DNA of 64,000 bases from Nocardioides aurantiacus (lineage in GTDB: Bacteria > Actinomycetota > Actinomycetes > Propionibacteriales > Nocardioidaceae): contig NZ_RKHO01000001.1 in NCBI RefSeq assembly GCF_003752505.1, positions 434,001-498,000 of the forward strand. The letters run 5' to 3'. The first letter of the stretch is position 1; every line of letters begins with the position of its first letter. Shown here piece by piece: positions 20,779-30,616 of this stretch. Both the position numbers and the translations under genes were made by a program. The notes beneath the pieces are model-generated. The model searched no databases. It was given only the letters and a program-made list of their open reading frames with translations, and had not been told where the DNA came from.

Positions 20779-22110
20779 GTGTCCACCACCCCCGCCCGTC
20801 GCACCGACGCGGCCGCGGCGCTCGGCTCCTCACGGGCCTGGTGGGTGGCGCTGGCGACGATGGCGGCCCTCGTGGCCACCGCGGGCTTCCGCAGCTCCAC
20901 GGGGGCGCTGCTGGAGCCGCTGGAGGCGGAGTTCGGCTGGTCGCGGACCACCACGTCGGGCGCGGTCACGCTCAACCTGGTCGTCTACGGGCTCACCGCC
21001 CCCTTCGCGGCCGCGCTCATGGAGCGCCTGGGCGTACGCCGCGTGGCCGCGGGCGGGCTGCTGCTCGTGGCCGCCGGGTCCGGGCTGACGCTGGTCATGA
21101 CGCAGGCGTGGCAGCTGTGGCTGCTGTGGGGGATCCCGGTCGGGGTCGGCACCGGCTCGATGGCGCTCGTCTTCGGTGCGGTGGTGGCCAACCGCTGGTT
21201 CGTGCGGCAGCGCGGCCTGGTGACCGGGCTGTTCTCGGCGGCCAGCTCGGCCGGTCAGCTGGTCTTCCTGCCGACCATCGCGCGGCTCGCCGCCGAGCCG
21301 GGCTGGCGCTGGGCGGCCGGCCTGGTCGCGGCAGCCGCCCTGCTGCTCGTGCCGGTGGTCGCGCTGGTGCTGCGCGACCGGCCCTCCGACGTCGGCCAGG
21401 TGCCCCACGGCGCCCCCGCGTCGTACGTCGACCCGCCGCTCGACCACGACGGGCCCGGTGCCGCCCGCACCACGCTGCTGACGCTGCGCCAGGTCGGTCG
21501 CAGCCGCGTGTTCTGGGCGCTGTTCGCCAGCTTCTGGATCTGCGGCTGGTCGACCAACGGGCTGGTCGGCACCCACTTCATCCCGGCCGCCCACGACCAC
21601 GGCATGCCGGCCACCACGTCGGCCTCGCTCCTGGCGCTGATCGGGGTCTTCGACATCGTCGGCACGGTCGCCTCGGGGTGGCTGACCGACCGGGTGGACC
21701 CCCGGCTGCTGCTGGTCGTCTACTACACCCTGCGCGGGCTCTCGCTGCTCGTGGTGCCCTCGCTGCTGGGCCCGGAGGTGGTGCCCAGCCTGTTCCTGTT
21801 CGTGGTCTTCTACGGCCTCGACTGGGTGGCCACGGTGCCACCCACGGTCGCGCTGTGCCGCGTGCACTTCGGGCTGGTGCGCTCGGGCGTGGTCTTCGGC
21901 TGGGTGTTCGCGGCCCACATGGTCGGCGCGGGCGTCGCGGCGACGTACGCCGGCTGGGTGCGGCAGGCGACCGGCGACTACCAGGGCGCCTGGTTGACCG
22001 CGGGCGGCCTGTGCGTGGCGGCCGCGGTCATGTGCGCGACCATCCCGCGCGGGCCGCGGGAGCCGGTCGAGCCCGCTGCGGCCGGGCCCGAGGACACCGC
22101 CCAGATCTAG
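20779..22110 (+). CDS. MFS transporter (monocarboxylate/oxalate-formate-like branch)
   Basis: Protein of 443 aa with 12 predicted membrane segments in two halves and a hydrophilic central loop (about residues 195-235). The first half has LMERLGVRRVAAGG, an MFS loop 2-3 motif variant, and the second half WLTDRVDPRLLL. The FGWSRTTTSGAVTLNLVVYG element after TM1 is typical of OFA and monocarboxylate-porter relatives. Substrate cannot be read from sequence. GTG 20779 follows TAGGAT by 6 bases. Its stop is 12 bases from that of the convergent RDD gene. Confidence 0.85.
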   Translation: MSTTPARRTDAAAALGSSRAWWVALATMAALVATAGFRSSTGALLEPLEAEFGWSRTTTSGAVTLNLVVYGLTAPFAAALMERLGVRRVAAGGLLLVAAGSGLTLVMTQAWQLWLLWGIPVGVGTGSMALVFGAVVANRWFVRQRGLVTGLFSAASSAGQLVFLPTIARLAAEPGWRWAAGLVAAAALLLVPVVALVLRDRPSDVGQVPHGAPASYVDPPLDHDGPGAARTTLLTLRQVGRSRVFWALFASFWICGWSTNGLVGTHFIPAAHDHGMPATTSASLLALIGVFDIVGTVASGWLTDRVDPRLLLVVYYTLRGLSLLVVPSLLGPEVVPSLFLFVVFYGLDWVATVPPTVALCRVHFGLVRSGVVFGWVFAAHMVGAGVAATYAGWVRQATGDYQGAWLTAGGLCVAAAVMCATIPRGPREPVEPAAAGPEDTAQI

Positions 22111-22122
22111 GGCGGCAGCAGG

Positions 22123-22962
22123 TCAGGGGCGTCGGGCCAGCCGCTGCCGCTGCGCGACCTCGCCGCGCAGCCGGCGCTCGTCGCGGGCGCGGCGCTCGGC
22201 GCTGACGGCGGCGAGGAAGGCTCCGGGCGGGGTGCCCTGCGGCGGGGCGGGGGCGACGTGGCGCGCGACCTCGGCGGCGGTGTGCAGCAGCAGCCGCTCG
22301 TGCGCCCGGGGGTCCAGGCCCTCGCCGCGGCCGAGCAGGCGGTGCACGGTGAGCGCGAGGGCGTCAGGGAGCGGGGCGATGTCCGCCCGCGCGGCCCAGG
22401 CGGCCAGCGGCGGCGGCATCGTCACCGGCCACGGGAGGCGCAGCGCGAACCGGTCGCGGACGACGTAGGTGCCGGCCACGAGATCGCCCAGCCGCTTGCC
22501 CCGGCGGCTGAGCAACGCCGAGACCAGGGCGGGCACGCCGGCCATCACCCAGACCTCGACCACGCTCACCAGGTGCCGCACGAAGCAGTGGTGGAACGAC
22601 GGGGGACCGGCGTCGTCGCGGACGGTGCGCAGTCCCAGCACCAGCTTGCCGAGCGAGCGCCCCGACGTCAGCGTCTCCACCGCGGCTGGGCCCAGCACGA
22701 GCGTCGTCGCGGTCACCACGACCGACCCCGCGGCGGCGAGGGCGTCGTCGGGCGCGGCGATCGCCACCAGGACGAGGCCGAGCACGAGCAGCACGCCCTG
22801 CGCGACCAGGTCGACCAGCCCCGACAGCACGCGTACGCCGAGCGACGCGGCCGGCAGGTCCAGCGCGACCGCCTCCCCGGTGACCAGCAGGTCGCCCGCG
22901 CCCCACGCGCCGTCCCGGGCGTCGGCGTCCTCGGACCCCCAGGCGGGCGTGGTTCCACTCAC
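22123..22962 (-). CDS. RDD family membrane protein
   Basis: Protein of 279 aa, orthologous in position to Rv3695. The RDD domain spans about residues 38-170. It contains RVLSGLVDLVAQGVLLVLG, the SGRSLGKLVLGLRTVRDDAG segment and RRGKRLGDLVAGTYVVRDR, with three or four membrane segments. A charged C-terminal tail of about 100 residues (many Arg, Glu) should face the cytoplasm. Function is unknown; RDD proteins are proposed transporters. GTG 22962 is fixed by a TACCCT -10 exactly 6 bases upstream, inside a palindrome shared with the divergent SpoIIM gene. Confidence 0.88.
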   Translation of the reverse strand: MSGTTPAWGSEDADARDGAWGAGDLLVTGEAVALDLPAASLGVRVLSGLVDLVAQGVLLVLGLVLVAIAAPDDALAAAGSVVVTATTLVLGPAAVETLTSGRSLGKLVLGLRTVRDDAGPPSFHHCFVRHLVSVVEVWVMAGVPALVSALLSRRGKRLGDLVAGTYVVRDRFALRLPWPVTMPPPLAAWAARADIAPLPDALALTVHRLLGRGEGLDPRAHERLLLHTAAEVARHVAPAPPQGTPPGAFLAAVSAERRARDERRLRGEVAQRQRLARRP

Positions 22963-22997
22963 CGGGCCAGGGTAGGGCGCCCTACCCTGGCCCGGTG
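22960..22997. promoter_or_regulatory. Perfect 38-bp palindrome: divergent leaderless promoter pair
   Basis: All 19 base pairs around the centre 22978/22979 are complementary. Each half reads, outward from the centre, GCCC-TACCCT-GGCCCG-GTG. Both genes therefore receive the same -10 (TACCCT), the same 6-base spacer and a GTG start. The plus strand uses 22983-22988 and GTG 22995; the minus strand uses the complement of 22969-22974 and GTG 22962. Each promoter's -35 zone lies in or just behind the opposite gene's start. Confidence 0.9.
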
Positions 22998-23990
22998 GAC
23001 ATCGACGCCTTCGTGGGGGTGCACCAGCCGACCTGGCAGCGGCTGGAGGACCTGACGCGCCGGGCGCCGTGCACCGGGGCCGAGGCCGACGAGCTCGTCG
23101 AGCTCTACCAGGAGGTCGCCACCCACCTCAGCGCCATCCGCTCGACCTCGCCCGAGCCCCAGGTCGTGGCCTACCTGAGCGGGCTGCTCGCCCGGGCGAG
23201 GGTCCGCGCCGGGGGCACCCGGACGCCCGCCTGGTCGGGCGTCGCCGACTTCTTCGTGCGCCGCTTCCCGGCCGCGCTCCACCGCACCAGGCGCTGGTGG
23301 ATGACGACGATGCTGGCCAGCTACGCCGTCGCCGCGGTGATGGTCTGGTGGCTCCTCGAGCACCCCCAGGTCGAGCAGACGCTGCTGGACCCGGCGCAGG
23401 TGAGGCAGCTGGTCGAGAGCGACTTCGAGAACTACTACTCCGAGTCGGCGGCGGGCAGCTTCTCGGCGCAGGTGTGGACCAACAACGCCTGGGTGGCCGC
23501 GCTCTGCATCGCCTTCGGGGTGCTCGGGGCGCCGGTGCTGTGGGTCCTGCTGCAGAACCTGCTCAACCTCGCCGTGGTCGCGTCGCTGATGATCCGCTAC
23601 GACCGCACCGCGCTGTTCTTCGGCCTGATCACGCCCCACGGCCTGCTGGAGCTCACGGCCGTCTTCGTCGCGGCGGGGACCGGGCTGCGGCTGTTCTGGT
23701 CGTGGGTGGTGCCGGGCGACCGGACCCGCGGCCAGTCGCTCGCCGCGGAGGGCCGCAGCGCGGGCGGGGTGGCGCTGGGGCTGGTGGTGGTGCTGCTGGT
23801 CTCCGGGGTGATCGAGGGCTTCGTGACGCCGTCCGGCCTGCCGACCTGGGCGCGGGTGGGCATCGGCGTGGTGGCCGAGGTGCTGTTCCTGGCCTACGTG
23901 TGGGTGCTGGGCCGGCGCGCCGTACGGGCGGGGCACACCGGGGACGTCGACGCCTCGCTGCTCGAGGACCGGGTGGCCACGGCCGGGTAG
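22995..23990 (+). CDS. SpoIIM-like (stage II sporulation protein M family) membrane protein
   Basis: Protein of 331 aa, DUF95/SpoIIM fold. An N-terminal soluble helical region (residues 1-95) precedes about five or six membrane segments: TTMLASYAVAAVMVWWLL, NAWVAALCIAFGVLGAPVLW, LITPHGLLELTAVFVAAGTG and two more. The TPHG-x-LEL motif is diagnostic of the family. In Bacillus SpoIIM is part of the engulfment complex. Non-sporulating actinobacteria carry it in this conserved cluster (Rv3694c), where its role is unknown. The GTG start is within the palindrome. The stop lies 10 bases from the convergent DUF58 stop. Confidence 0.9.
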   Translation: MDIDAFVGVHQPTWQRLEDLTRRAPCTGAEADELVELYQEVATHLSAIRSTSPEPQVVAYLSGLLARARVRAGGTRTPAWSGVADFFVRRFPAALHRTRRWWMTTMLASYAVAAVMVWWLLEHPQVEQTLLDPAQVRQLVESDFENYYSESAAGSFSAQVWTNNAWVAALCIAFGVLGAPVLWVLLQNLLNLAVVASLMIRYDRTALFFGLITPHGLLELTAVFVAAGTGLRLFWSWVVPGDRTRGQSLAAEGRSAGGVALGLVVVLLVSGVIEGFVTPSGLPTWARVGIGVVAEVLFLAYVWVLGRRAVRAGHTGDVDASLLEDRVATAG

Positions 23991-24000
23991 CCGCGCGGGC

Positions 24001-25290
24001 TCACAGCTGCCCGCGCGCCTTGAGGTCGAGGTAGTGGTCGGCCAGGCGCACCGCGAGCTGCTCGGCGTCCACGTCGAGCACGTCCACCCCCAGCGTGGAG
24101 AGCAGGCGCCCGGTGCGCTCCCGCCCGGTCGAGGCCTGCTCCGCGGCGGCGGCGGCGTACGTCGTGGCGGTGTCGTCACGGACGCGGGCGAGCCGGTCGA
24201 TCTCGGGGTCGCGGACCGAGGCCAGGACCACCCGGTGCCGGGCCACCAGCGGGGCGACGAGGGGGAGCAGGCCGTTCTCGACGGCGGCGGGCTCCAGCGG
24301 GCTCAGCAGCACCACCAGCGAGCGCTGGCGGGTGAGCCCGTCCACGGCGCCGACCAGCCGGCGCCAGTCGGTCTCGGCAAGGACGGGGTGCAGCCCCGCC
24401 ATCGCCTCCTGCACCTGGTCGACGACCTGGCCGTGGCCGCCGCGGATCCGGGAGCGCACCGCGAGGTCCCCCGCCACGAAGTGCACCCGGTCGCCGGCGC
24501 GGCCCGCGAGCGTGCCGAGCAGCAGGGCGGCGTCCATCGCGGCGTCCAGGCGCGGCACGTCGTCCACGCGGCCGGCCGAGGTGCGTCCGGTGTCGAGCAC
24601 GAGCACGACACGGCGGTCGCGCTCGGGCTGCCAGGTGCGGACCACCACCGTGCGGCTCCGTGCGCTGGCCCGCCAGTCGACGCTGCGGACGTCGTCGCCG
24701 AGGACGTACTCCCGCAGCGAGTCGAACTCCGTGCCCTGCCCGCGCACCCGCACCGACGCGCGCCCGTCGAGCTCGCGCAGCCGGGCCAGCCGGCCGGGCA
24801 GGTGCCGCAGCGAGGGGAAGGCCGGCAGCGCCCGCACCGCGCCCCCGACCTCGCGGGACCGCTGGCGGGCCGCGAGCCGCAGCGGCCCGAGCGACCGGAC
24901 CGTCACGCGGTCGGCACGCAGGTCGCCCCGTCGTCGCGGGCGCAGGTCGGTGGTCAGTGCCCGGCTCCCGCCCGGTGCCAGGTCGAGGAGGTGGCGTGTC
25001 CCCGTCGCGCCGGCGGAGGGCTGCCAGGCGTCGCGCAGCGCCCCGCGGAAGCGCCGGCGGCCCGGGTGGGTCACCACGAGGGTGGTCGAGGTGGGCTCGC
25101 CCACGCGCACCCGGGCCGAGGGGCGGCGCCGGACGTCGAGGGCCGCGGGGCGTGGGGCGAGCGCCACGTCCAGCGCGACCAGCAGCACCGTGGCGAGCAG
25201 CCACAGCCCCGCCGTGCTCCCGGCCGGCCGCAGCAGCACGAGCGGCAGCCCGAGCAGCAGCAGGGCCGGGACGCGCCAGGTCAGTGCCAC
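24001..25290 (-). CDS. DUF58 domain (VWA-like) protein
   Basis: Protein of 429 aa, last gene of the leftward operon and counterpart of Rv3693. Two N-terminal membrane segments lie in residues 5-45. A beta-rich region follows, then the DUF58 motif (EFDSLREYVLGDDVRSVDWR, about residues 190-215) and a von Willebrand A-like domain beginning VVLVLDTGRTSAG. The metal-site motif is D-x-G-x-T instead of the full DxSxS. Such proteins pair with MoxR AAA+ ATPases as putative chaperone partners. GTG 25290 lies 6 bases after the moxR stop, so translation is probably coupled. Confidence 0.9.
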   Translation of the reverse strand: MALTWRVPALLLLGLPLVLLRPAGSTAGLWLLATVLLVALDVALAPRPAALDVRRRPSARVRVGEPTSTTLVVTHPGRRRFRGALRDAWQPSAGATGTRHLLDLAPGGSRALTTDLRPRRRGDLRADRVTVRSLGPLRLAARQRSREVGGAVRALPAFPSLRHLPGRLARLRELDGRASVRVRGQGTEFDSLREYVLGDDVRSVDWRASARSRTVVVRTWQPERDRRVVLVLDTGRTSAGRVDDVPRLDAAMDAALLLGTLAGRAGDRVHFVAGDLAVRSRIRGGHGQVVDQVQEAMAGLHPVLAETDWRRLVGAVDGLTRQRSLVVLLSPLEPAAVENGLLPLVAPLVARHRVVLASVRDPEIDRLARVRDDTATTYAAAAAEQASTGRERTGRLLSTLGVDVLDVDAEQLAVRLADHYLDLKARGQL

Positions 25291-25296
25291 GACGGC

Positions 25297-26312
<1,016 letters not shown>

Positions 26313-26316
<4 letters not shown>

Positions 26317-27449
26317 GCTCGGTGCACCTCGTCCTCCAGGTCGCGCAGACGCTGGCCGAGGTCGACCAGCTGGGTGTCGTCGGTGGGGCTGGGGGGCCGC
26401 AGCAGGGCCGCGACCTCGTCGGAGCGGCGGCCGGTGCGGCCGACGACCGCGGCGACGAGCGCCTCGAGCGGCGCGTCGGGCGGCAGCCGCAGCCGGGCGT
26501 GGAGCCGGCGCCGGGTGGCGGTCACCAGGGCGGTCGCCGCGTGGGCGCGGTCGCCGGCGCGGCGGTAGAGGCGCCCGCGGCTGTGCGTCGACTCCGCCGC
26601 CCGGACCACCACCGGGAGCGGCTCGGTCGCCAGCGGCCCGAAGCGTCGCCCCCGCCACAGCACCAGGGCCAGGGTGGCGGCCCCGAGCAGCAGCAGGGAG
26701 GGGAGCAGCGCCGGCGGCAGCAGGGCACCGAGCGGCGAGCCCTCGTCGACGGGGGCGTCGGCGAGGTCGGGGACGTACCAGACCACGCGGTCGCCCTGCC
26801 CGAGCAGCCGCAGGCCCAGCGCGGCGGCACCGGCCCGGGTCACGTGCTCGTCGGCCAGGACGGAGCCGGGGGCGAGGCCCCACCTGCTGCCGTCGCGGGT
26901 CAGCGCCACGGCGCCGTCCACGCCGAAGCAGCCAGGGGCGTCGAGACCGAGGCCGCCGCGCACGTCCAGCTCCAGGTCGTCGGCCAGCGGCTCCCCGCAG
27001 CGTGCCGGGCGGGTGCCGGGCCGCAGCGGTGCGGTGTCGACGTCCAGCCGCTCGGCCACGGCGGCGGCGTCCCCGGCGTACACCAGGGCCGTGGCGCTCG
27101 CCGCGTGACGCTCCAGGCGGCGCTGGGTGGTCGGCACGAGGTCCTCCGGGGTCGTGACGACCACCGTGTCCTCGACGGTGACCCGACGCTGGAGGAGCGC
27201 CTCCTGGCCGCGCACCACCGCGACCTCCACCCCTTGGCGCTCCAGGACCTGGGCCAGCGCACGGGCGCCCGCGGGGCCGGGGTTGTCCGGGTCCAGCGGG
27301 GCGTTGCTGGTGGCCCCGCCCCGACCCAGCGCCGTCACCACGACGAGCGCCAGCAGCACCAGGGCGCCCAGCAGCCAGGGGGTGCGGGAGCGCCGGGGGC
27401 GGTCCACGCCGTCGGGGGCGAGCGAGGCCGTCGCGGCGGCGTACGTCAC
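26313..27449 (-). CDS. DUF4350 membrane protein
   Basis: Protein of 378 aa, counterpart of Rv3691. TM1 (residues about 26-44, PWLLGALVLLALVVVTALG) is followed by the extracytoplasmic DUF4350 domain of about 200 residues, including DPDNPGPAGARALAQVLERQG and VVTTPEDL. A second membrane segment (LLPSLLLLGAATLALVLWRG) and a cytoplasmic helical tail rich in Arg and Leu come last. The domain resembles GATase/ThuA-like folds of unknown activity. GTG 27449 overlaps the upstream stop (GTGA). Confidence 0.88.
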
Positions 27450-28096
27450 CGGGGCACCGCGCTCACCGGGCCGTCGACCGCGGCGCCGGGCGTGGCCGCG
27501 GCGACGCGACCCTCGAGGTCGAGCGCCGACCGCGCCGCCGGCTCGTCGGCCGGTCGGTCGCCGTAGCGGACCTCGTCGAAGCGTCGGCCCAGGCCGTCGA
27601 GCGGCTCCTGCTCCCCGGCGAACCGTCGCCCCGCCGCCGTCACGACCTCGCGGACGGTCAGCCCGGCCTGGTCGTCGAGGAGGCCGCGGTCGACGAGCCC
27701 GGCGGCCAGGGCGCGCACCGCCTCGACCAGGGCGTCGTCCCACCGTGCCGCGTCGTACGCCGCCCGGGCGGCGGCCCGGTGCTCGGCCGCGCCCAGCCGG
27801 ACCTCGCCGAACACCGTGGGGGCCGGGGCGGACCGTGCCGGATCGCGCCGCAGCCGGGACAGGGCCAGCACCGCGGCCCCGACGAGGAGGAGCAGCAGCC
27901 CCGCCGTCGCGGCCCGGCCGAGACCGTCCCCACCCTGGGCCGCCGCACCGACCAGGTCCGAGACCCACCCCAGCACCCGCTGCAGGAAGGGCTCGCGGTA
28001 CTCCGAGCCCTCCAGCTCGCGCTGCAGCAACCGCCGCGCCTCGTCCGGGCCAGGGTCGAGCAGCAGGGTGGACGTCGCTCGGGTCACGGGCGTCAC
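27446..28096 (-). CDS. DUF4129 domain membrane protein
   Basis: Protein of 216 aa. A short N-terminal segment with the family's LLQRELEGSEY...PFLQRVLGWV is followed by one membrane helix (TAGLLLLLVGAAVLALSRL) and a cytoplasmic DUF4129 domain with AAYDAARWDDALVEAVRALA and GLTVREV. DUF4129 is related to the C-terminal part of some transglutaminase-like membrane proteins. GTG 28096 is chosen because it gives the GTGA overlap seen at the other junctions; GTG 28087 is an alternative. Second gene of the operon. Confidence 0.85.
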   Translation of the reverse strand: MTPVTRATSTLLLDPGPDEARRLLQRELEGSEYREPFLQRVLGWVSDLVGAAAQGGDGLGRAATAGLLLLLVGAAVLALSRLRRDPARSAPAPTVFGEVRLGAAEHRAAARAAYDAARWDDALVEAVRALAAGLVDRGLLDDQAGLTVREVVTAAGRRFAGEQEPLDGLGRRFDEVRYGDRPADEPAARSALDLEGRVAAATPGAAVDGPVSAVPR

Positions 28097-29199
28097 CGGC
28101 GCAGGGTCTCGTCGAGCAGCGTGATGTCGAGCCCCTCCTTGCGGAACCGCTGGTCGACGTACTGCAACCCGGTGACGCCGGCCGTGAACGGCCCGACCAG
28201 CGCCCCGGTGAGGATGGACCCGACGTTGGACGCCAGGAGCAGGCCGGGCAAGCCCCAGGCGGGAGGCAGCACGAACGCCAGCACCGCCCCCAGCACGCTG
28301 AACGGCACGGCGACCACCTGGCTCGCCACCCCGGCGATCAGGCCGGCCAGCAGGGCGATGCCGAGCAGCCGCCAGAACTGCCCACGGCTGAGCGCCCCGG
28401 CGCGTCGCAGCGAGGCCACCACCCCGAGCTCCTCGAGGACCAGCGCGGGGGCGGCGAGCAGCAGGAAGCGGGTCCAGAGCCAGACCGTCGCCACCACGGC
28501 AGCGAGCCCCAGCAGGATCCCGAGGACCACGCCGAGCGCCACGCTGTCGGTCGCCGCCCAGGCCAGCACCCCGAGCGCGACGGGCGCGGCGAGCAGGACC
28601 ACCGAGACCAGGCCGCCCAGGAGGCTGAGGCCGACGAGCGCCACCAGCCGGCCCCGGGTGCGTCGCCAGGCCTCGCCGGCGCGCATCGGTCGTCCGACGA
28701 CGGCGGCACCGACCACCCGCACGATCAGGCCGGCGATGACGACCGTCGCGAGCGCGCTGAACACCGTGCTCACCCCGAGCAGGCCGTAGTAGGAGGCACC
28801 CCCCGCACCGGCGAACGGGTCCTCGGAGGCGCCGACGTCGAAGCCGGGCGAGGACCCGGCCAGGCCGACCGCGACCGACGCGAGCACCGGGAGCAGCATG
28901 AACAGGGCCGAGACGACCAGGGCGAGGCCGATCGTGGCCCGCGGGTTGCGCTGGATGGTCTGGACCGCGCCGCCGAGCAGGTCGCCCAGGGTCAGGGGCC
29001 GCAGCGGCACCACGCCGGGACGCGCCACGGGTGGCCCCCAGGGCGCCCCCGGGCCCGCGGGCGGTGGGCCCTGCCGCGGTGGGCCGACCGGACCGGCCGG
29101 ACCGGCGGGGCCGGGGGGCGGGGGTGGACCGGGCGGGGGAGCCGACCCCGGAGGTGGGTACGACGGGGGCGGCGCGTGTCCCCACGGATCGTGCGACAT
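28093..29199 (-). CDS. Membrane protein with glycerophosphoryl diester phosphodiesterase-type membrane domain
   Basis: Protein of 368 aa, first gene of the leftward operon. Residues 1-60 are Pro/Gly-rich and probably disordered (GSAPPPGPPPPPGPAGPAG). The rest holds about six membrane segments, with the family motif LRPLTLGDLLGGAVQTIQRNPRA before TM1. There is no catalytic GDPD domain, so phosphodiesterase activity should not be assumed. ATG 29199 has a GGGGGGAG ribosome-binding site. It is divergent from rpsJ, with 426 bases between starts. A CAGGAT hexamer about 55 bases upstream (complement of 29254-29259) is a candidate -10. Confidence 0.85.
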   Translation of the reverse strand: MSHDPWGHAPPPSYPPPGSAPPPGPPPPPGPAGPAGPVGPPRQGPPPAGPGAPWGPPVARPGVVPLRPLTLGDLLGGAVQTIQRNPRATIGLALVVSALFMLLPVLASVAVGLAGSSPGFDVGASEDPFAGAGGASYYGLLGVSTVFSALATVVIAGLIVRVVGAAVVGRPMRAGEAWRRTRGRLVALVGLSLLGGLVSVVLLAAPVALGVLAWAATDSVALGVVLGILLGLAAVVATVWLWTRFLLLAAPALVLEELGVVASLRRAGALSRGQFWRLLGIALLAGLIAGVASQVVAVPFSVLGAVLAFVLPPAWGLPGLLLASNVGSILTGALVGPFTAGVTGLQYVDQRFRKEGLDITLLDETLRR

Positions 29200-29286
29200 C
29201 TGGCTCCCCCCGGATCGGCCGTCTCGGCCGGACGCCGGTGCCGACCTGCGGTCATCCTGCCAGCCGGGCCTTCCTGCGCCGCCGAT

Positions 29287-29316
29287 TTGGCGCACCGCGG
29301 GGGTCTCTGCCAAGAT
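29287..29316 (+). promoter_or_regulatory. Candidate promoter of the S10 operon
   Basis: TTGGCG at 29287-29292 and CAAGAT at 29311-29316 are spaced by 18 bases. TATAAT-like quality is modest. It would give a leader of about 300 bases before rpsJ. A second TTGACT at 29355-29360 lacks a matching -10. Confidence 0.5.
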
Positions 29317-29437
29317 AGTCCGGTTGCTCCGGCGGGATTGCCGGGGCGCGGACATTGACTTCTGAACAGGTTCTCCTGAGCCGTCCTTCGACGGTGTTCG
29401 TGGTCGTGCGTCCGCGCCGCACCAGGAGATCCCGTTC

Positions 29438-29587
29438 AGCCCGGCCCCCCGGGCTTCATCGGAAGACTTCGACCCGCACTGCGACTGGCATGGTCGCGCG
29501 TTCTGGAAAGCGCGCGACACGCCCGACCGCGGGGGTCGGGGAGAACCGATGAGGACACAGGGCGGACCGCCTCACCGAGGAGGTCCG
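29438..29587 (+). promoter_or_regulatory. Structured leader of the S10 operon (four consecutive hairpins)
   Basis: Four stems occur in a row in the 426-base gap before rpsJ. H1 is 29438-29444/29449-29455 (7 bp). H2 is 29493-29500/29511-29518 (8 bp, 10-base loop). H3 is 29522-29528/29534-29540 (7 bp). H4 is 29563-29568 and 29570-29573 pairing with 29577-29580 and 29582-29587 (10 bp with one internal mismatch). No ORF with normal codon use is seen here. By analogy with the E. coli S10 leader, which binds L4, this may be an autoregulatory RNA; the sequences themselves are not similar. Confidence 0.6.
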
Positions 29588-29625
29588 AGACCATCGCAGG
29601 ACTACGAAGCGAAGGACGTCGTTTG

Positions 29626-29934
29626 ATGGCGGGACAGAAGATCCGCATCAGGCTCAAGGCCTATGACCACGAGGTGATCGACACCTCGGCGCGGAAGATC
29701 GTGGACACGGTGACCCGGACGGGCGCGAAGGTGGCCGGCCCCGTGCCGCTGCCGACGGAGAAGAACGTCTACTGCGTCATCCGCTCGCCCCACAAGTACA
29801 AGGACTCCCGCGAGCACTTCGAGATGCGCACCCACAAGCGCCTCATCGACATCATTGACCCCACGCCGAAGACGGTCGACTCGCTGATGCGACTCGACCT
29901 CCCTGCCGGCGTCGACATCGAGATCAAGCTCTGA
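29626..29934 (+). CDS. rpsJ: 30S ribosomal protein S10
   Basis: Protein of 102 aa, usual length. Binds 16S rRNA in the 30S head and, as NusE, the antitermination complex. Contains [20 protein letters not shown] and the loop sequence [23 protein letters not shown] 29626 is preceded by TTG 29623 in frame; ATG is chosen because [10 protein letters not shown] is the usual beginning and GAAGGA lies 9 bases upstream. First gene of the S10 operon. Confidence 0.99.
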   Translation: MAGQKIRIRLKAYDHEVIDTSARKIVDTVTRTGAKVAGPVPLPTEKNVYCVIRSPHKYKDSREHFEMRTHKRLIDIIDPTPKTVDSLMRLDLPAGVDIEIKL

Positions 29935-29944
29935 GGTCGTCATC

Positions 29945-30616
29945 ATGGCTAGCACTTTCGAACGCAACCTGAAGGGTCTGCTGGGCACCAAGCTCGGCAT
30001 GACCCAGGCATGGGACGAGAACAACCGCATCGTCCCCCTCACCGTCATCGCGGCCGGGACCAACGTGGTCACCCAGGTCCGCACGCCCGACAAGGACGGC
30101 TACAACGCCGTCCAGATCGGCTTCGGCGAGATCGAGGGCCGCAAGGTGGGCAAGCCCGCCGCCGGCCACTTCGACAAGGCCGGGGTCACGCCCCGTCGCC
30201 ACGTCGCCGAGATCCGGACCAGCGACGCCGCCAGCTACGAGGTCGGCCAGGAGCTGACCACCGAGCTGTTCGCCGCCGGCCAGGCCGTCGACGTCACCGC
30301 GACCAGCAAGGGCAAGGGCTTCGCCGGCACCATGAAGCGTCACGGCTTCTCCGGCGTGGGTGCCTCGCACGGCGCGCACCGCAACCACCGCAAGCCCGGC
30401 TCGATCGGCGCCTGCGCCACCCCGGGTCGCGTCTTCCGCGGCACGCGGATGTCGGGCCGGATGGGCACGGACACCGTGACCACCCAGAACGTCACCGTGC
30501 ACGCGGTCGACGCGGAGAAGGGCCTGATCCTGATCCAGGGCGCCGTCCCCGGCCCCAAGGGTGGGCTCGTCCTGATCCGTTCCGCGGCCAAAAAGAACCA
30601 GGAGGCCGGAGCATGA
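29945..30616 (+). CDS. rplC: 50S ribosomal protein L3
   Basis: Protein of 223 aa. Early-assembling 50S protein whose central extension approaches the peptidyl-transferase centre. The [11 protein letters not shown] start, [18 protein letters not shown] and [13 protein letters not shown] are conserved. Its TGA overlaps the rplD ATG (ATGA). Confidence 0.99.
   Translation: MASTFERNLKGLLGTKLGMTQAWDENNRIVPLTVIAAGTNVVTQVRTPDKDGYNAVQIGFGEIEGRKVGKPAAGHFDKAGVTPRRHVAEIRTSDAASYEVGQELTTELFAAGQAVDVTATSKGKGFAGTMKRHGFSGVGASHGAHRNHRKPGSIGACATPGRVFRGTRMSGRMGTDTVTTQNVTVHAVDAEKGLILIQGAVPGPKGGLVLIRSAAKKNQEAGA

Noticed and set aside
29200-29625. Small ORFs in the gap before rpsJ
   Set aside because: Frames such as 29355-29552 have atypical composition and no ribosome-binding site, and they overlap hairpins and the presumed promoter/leader.
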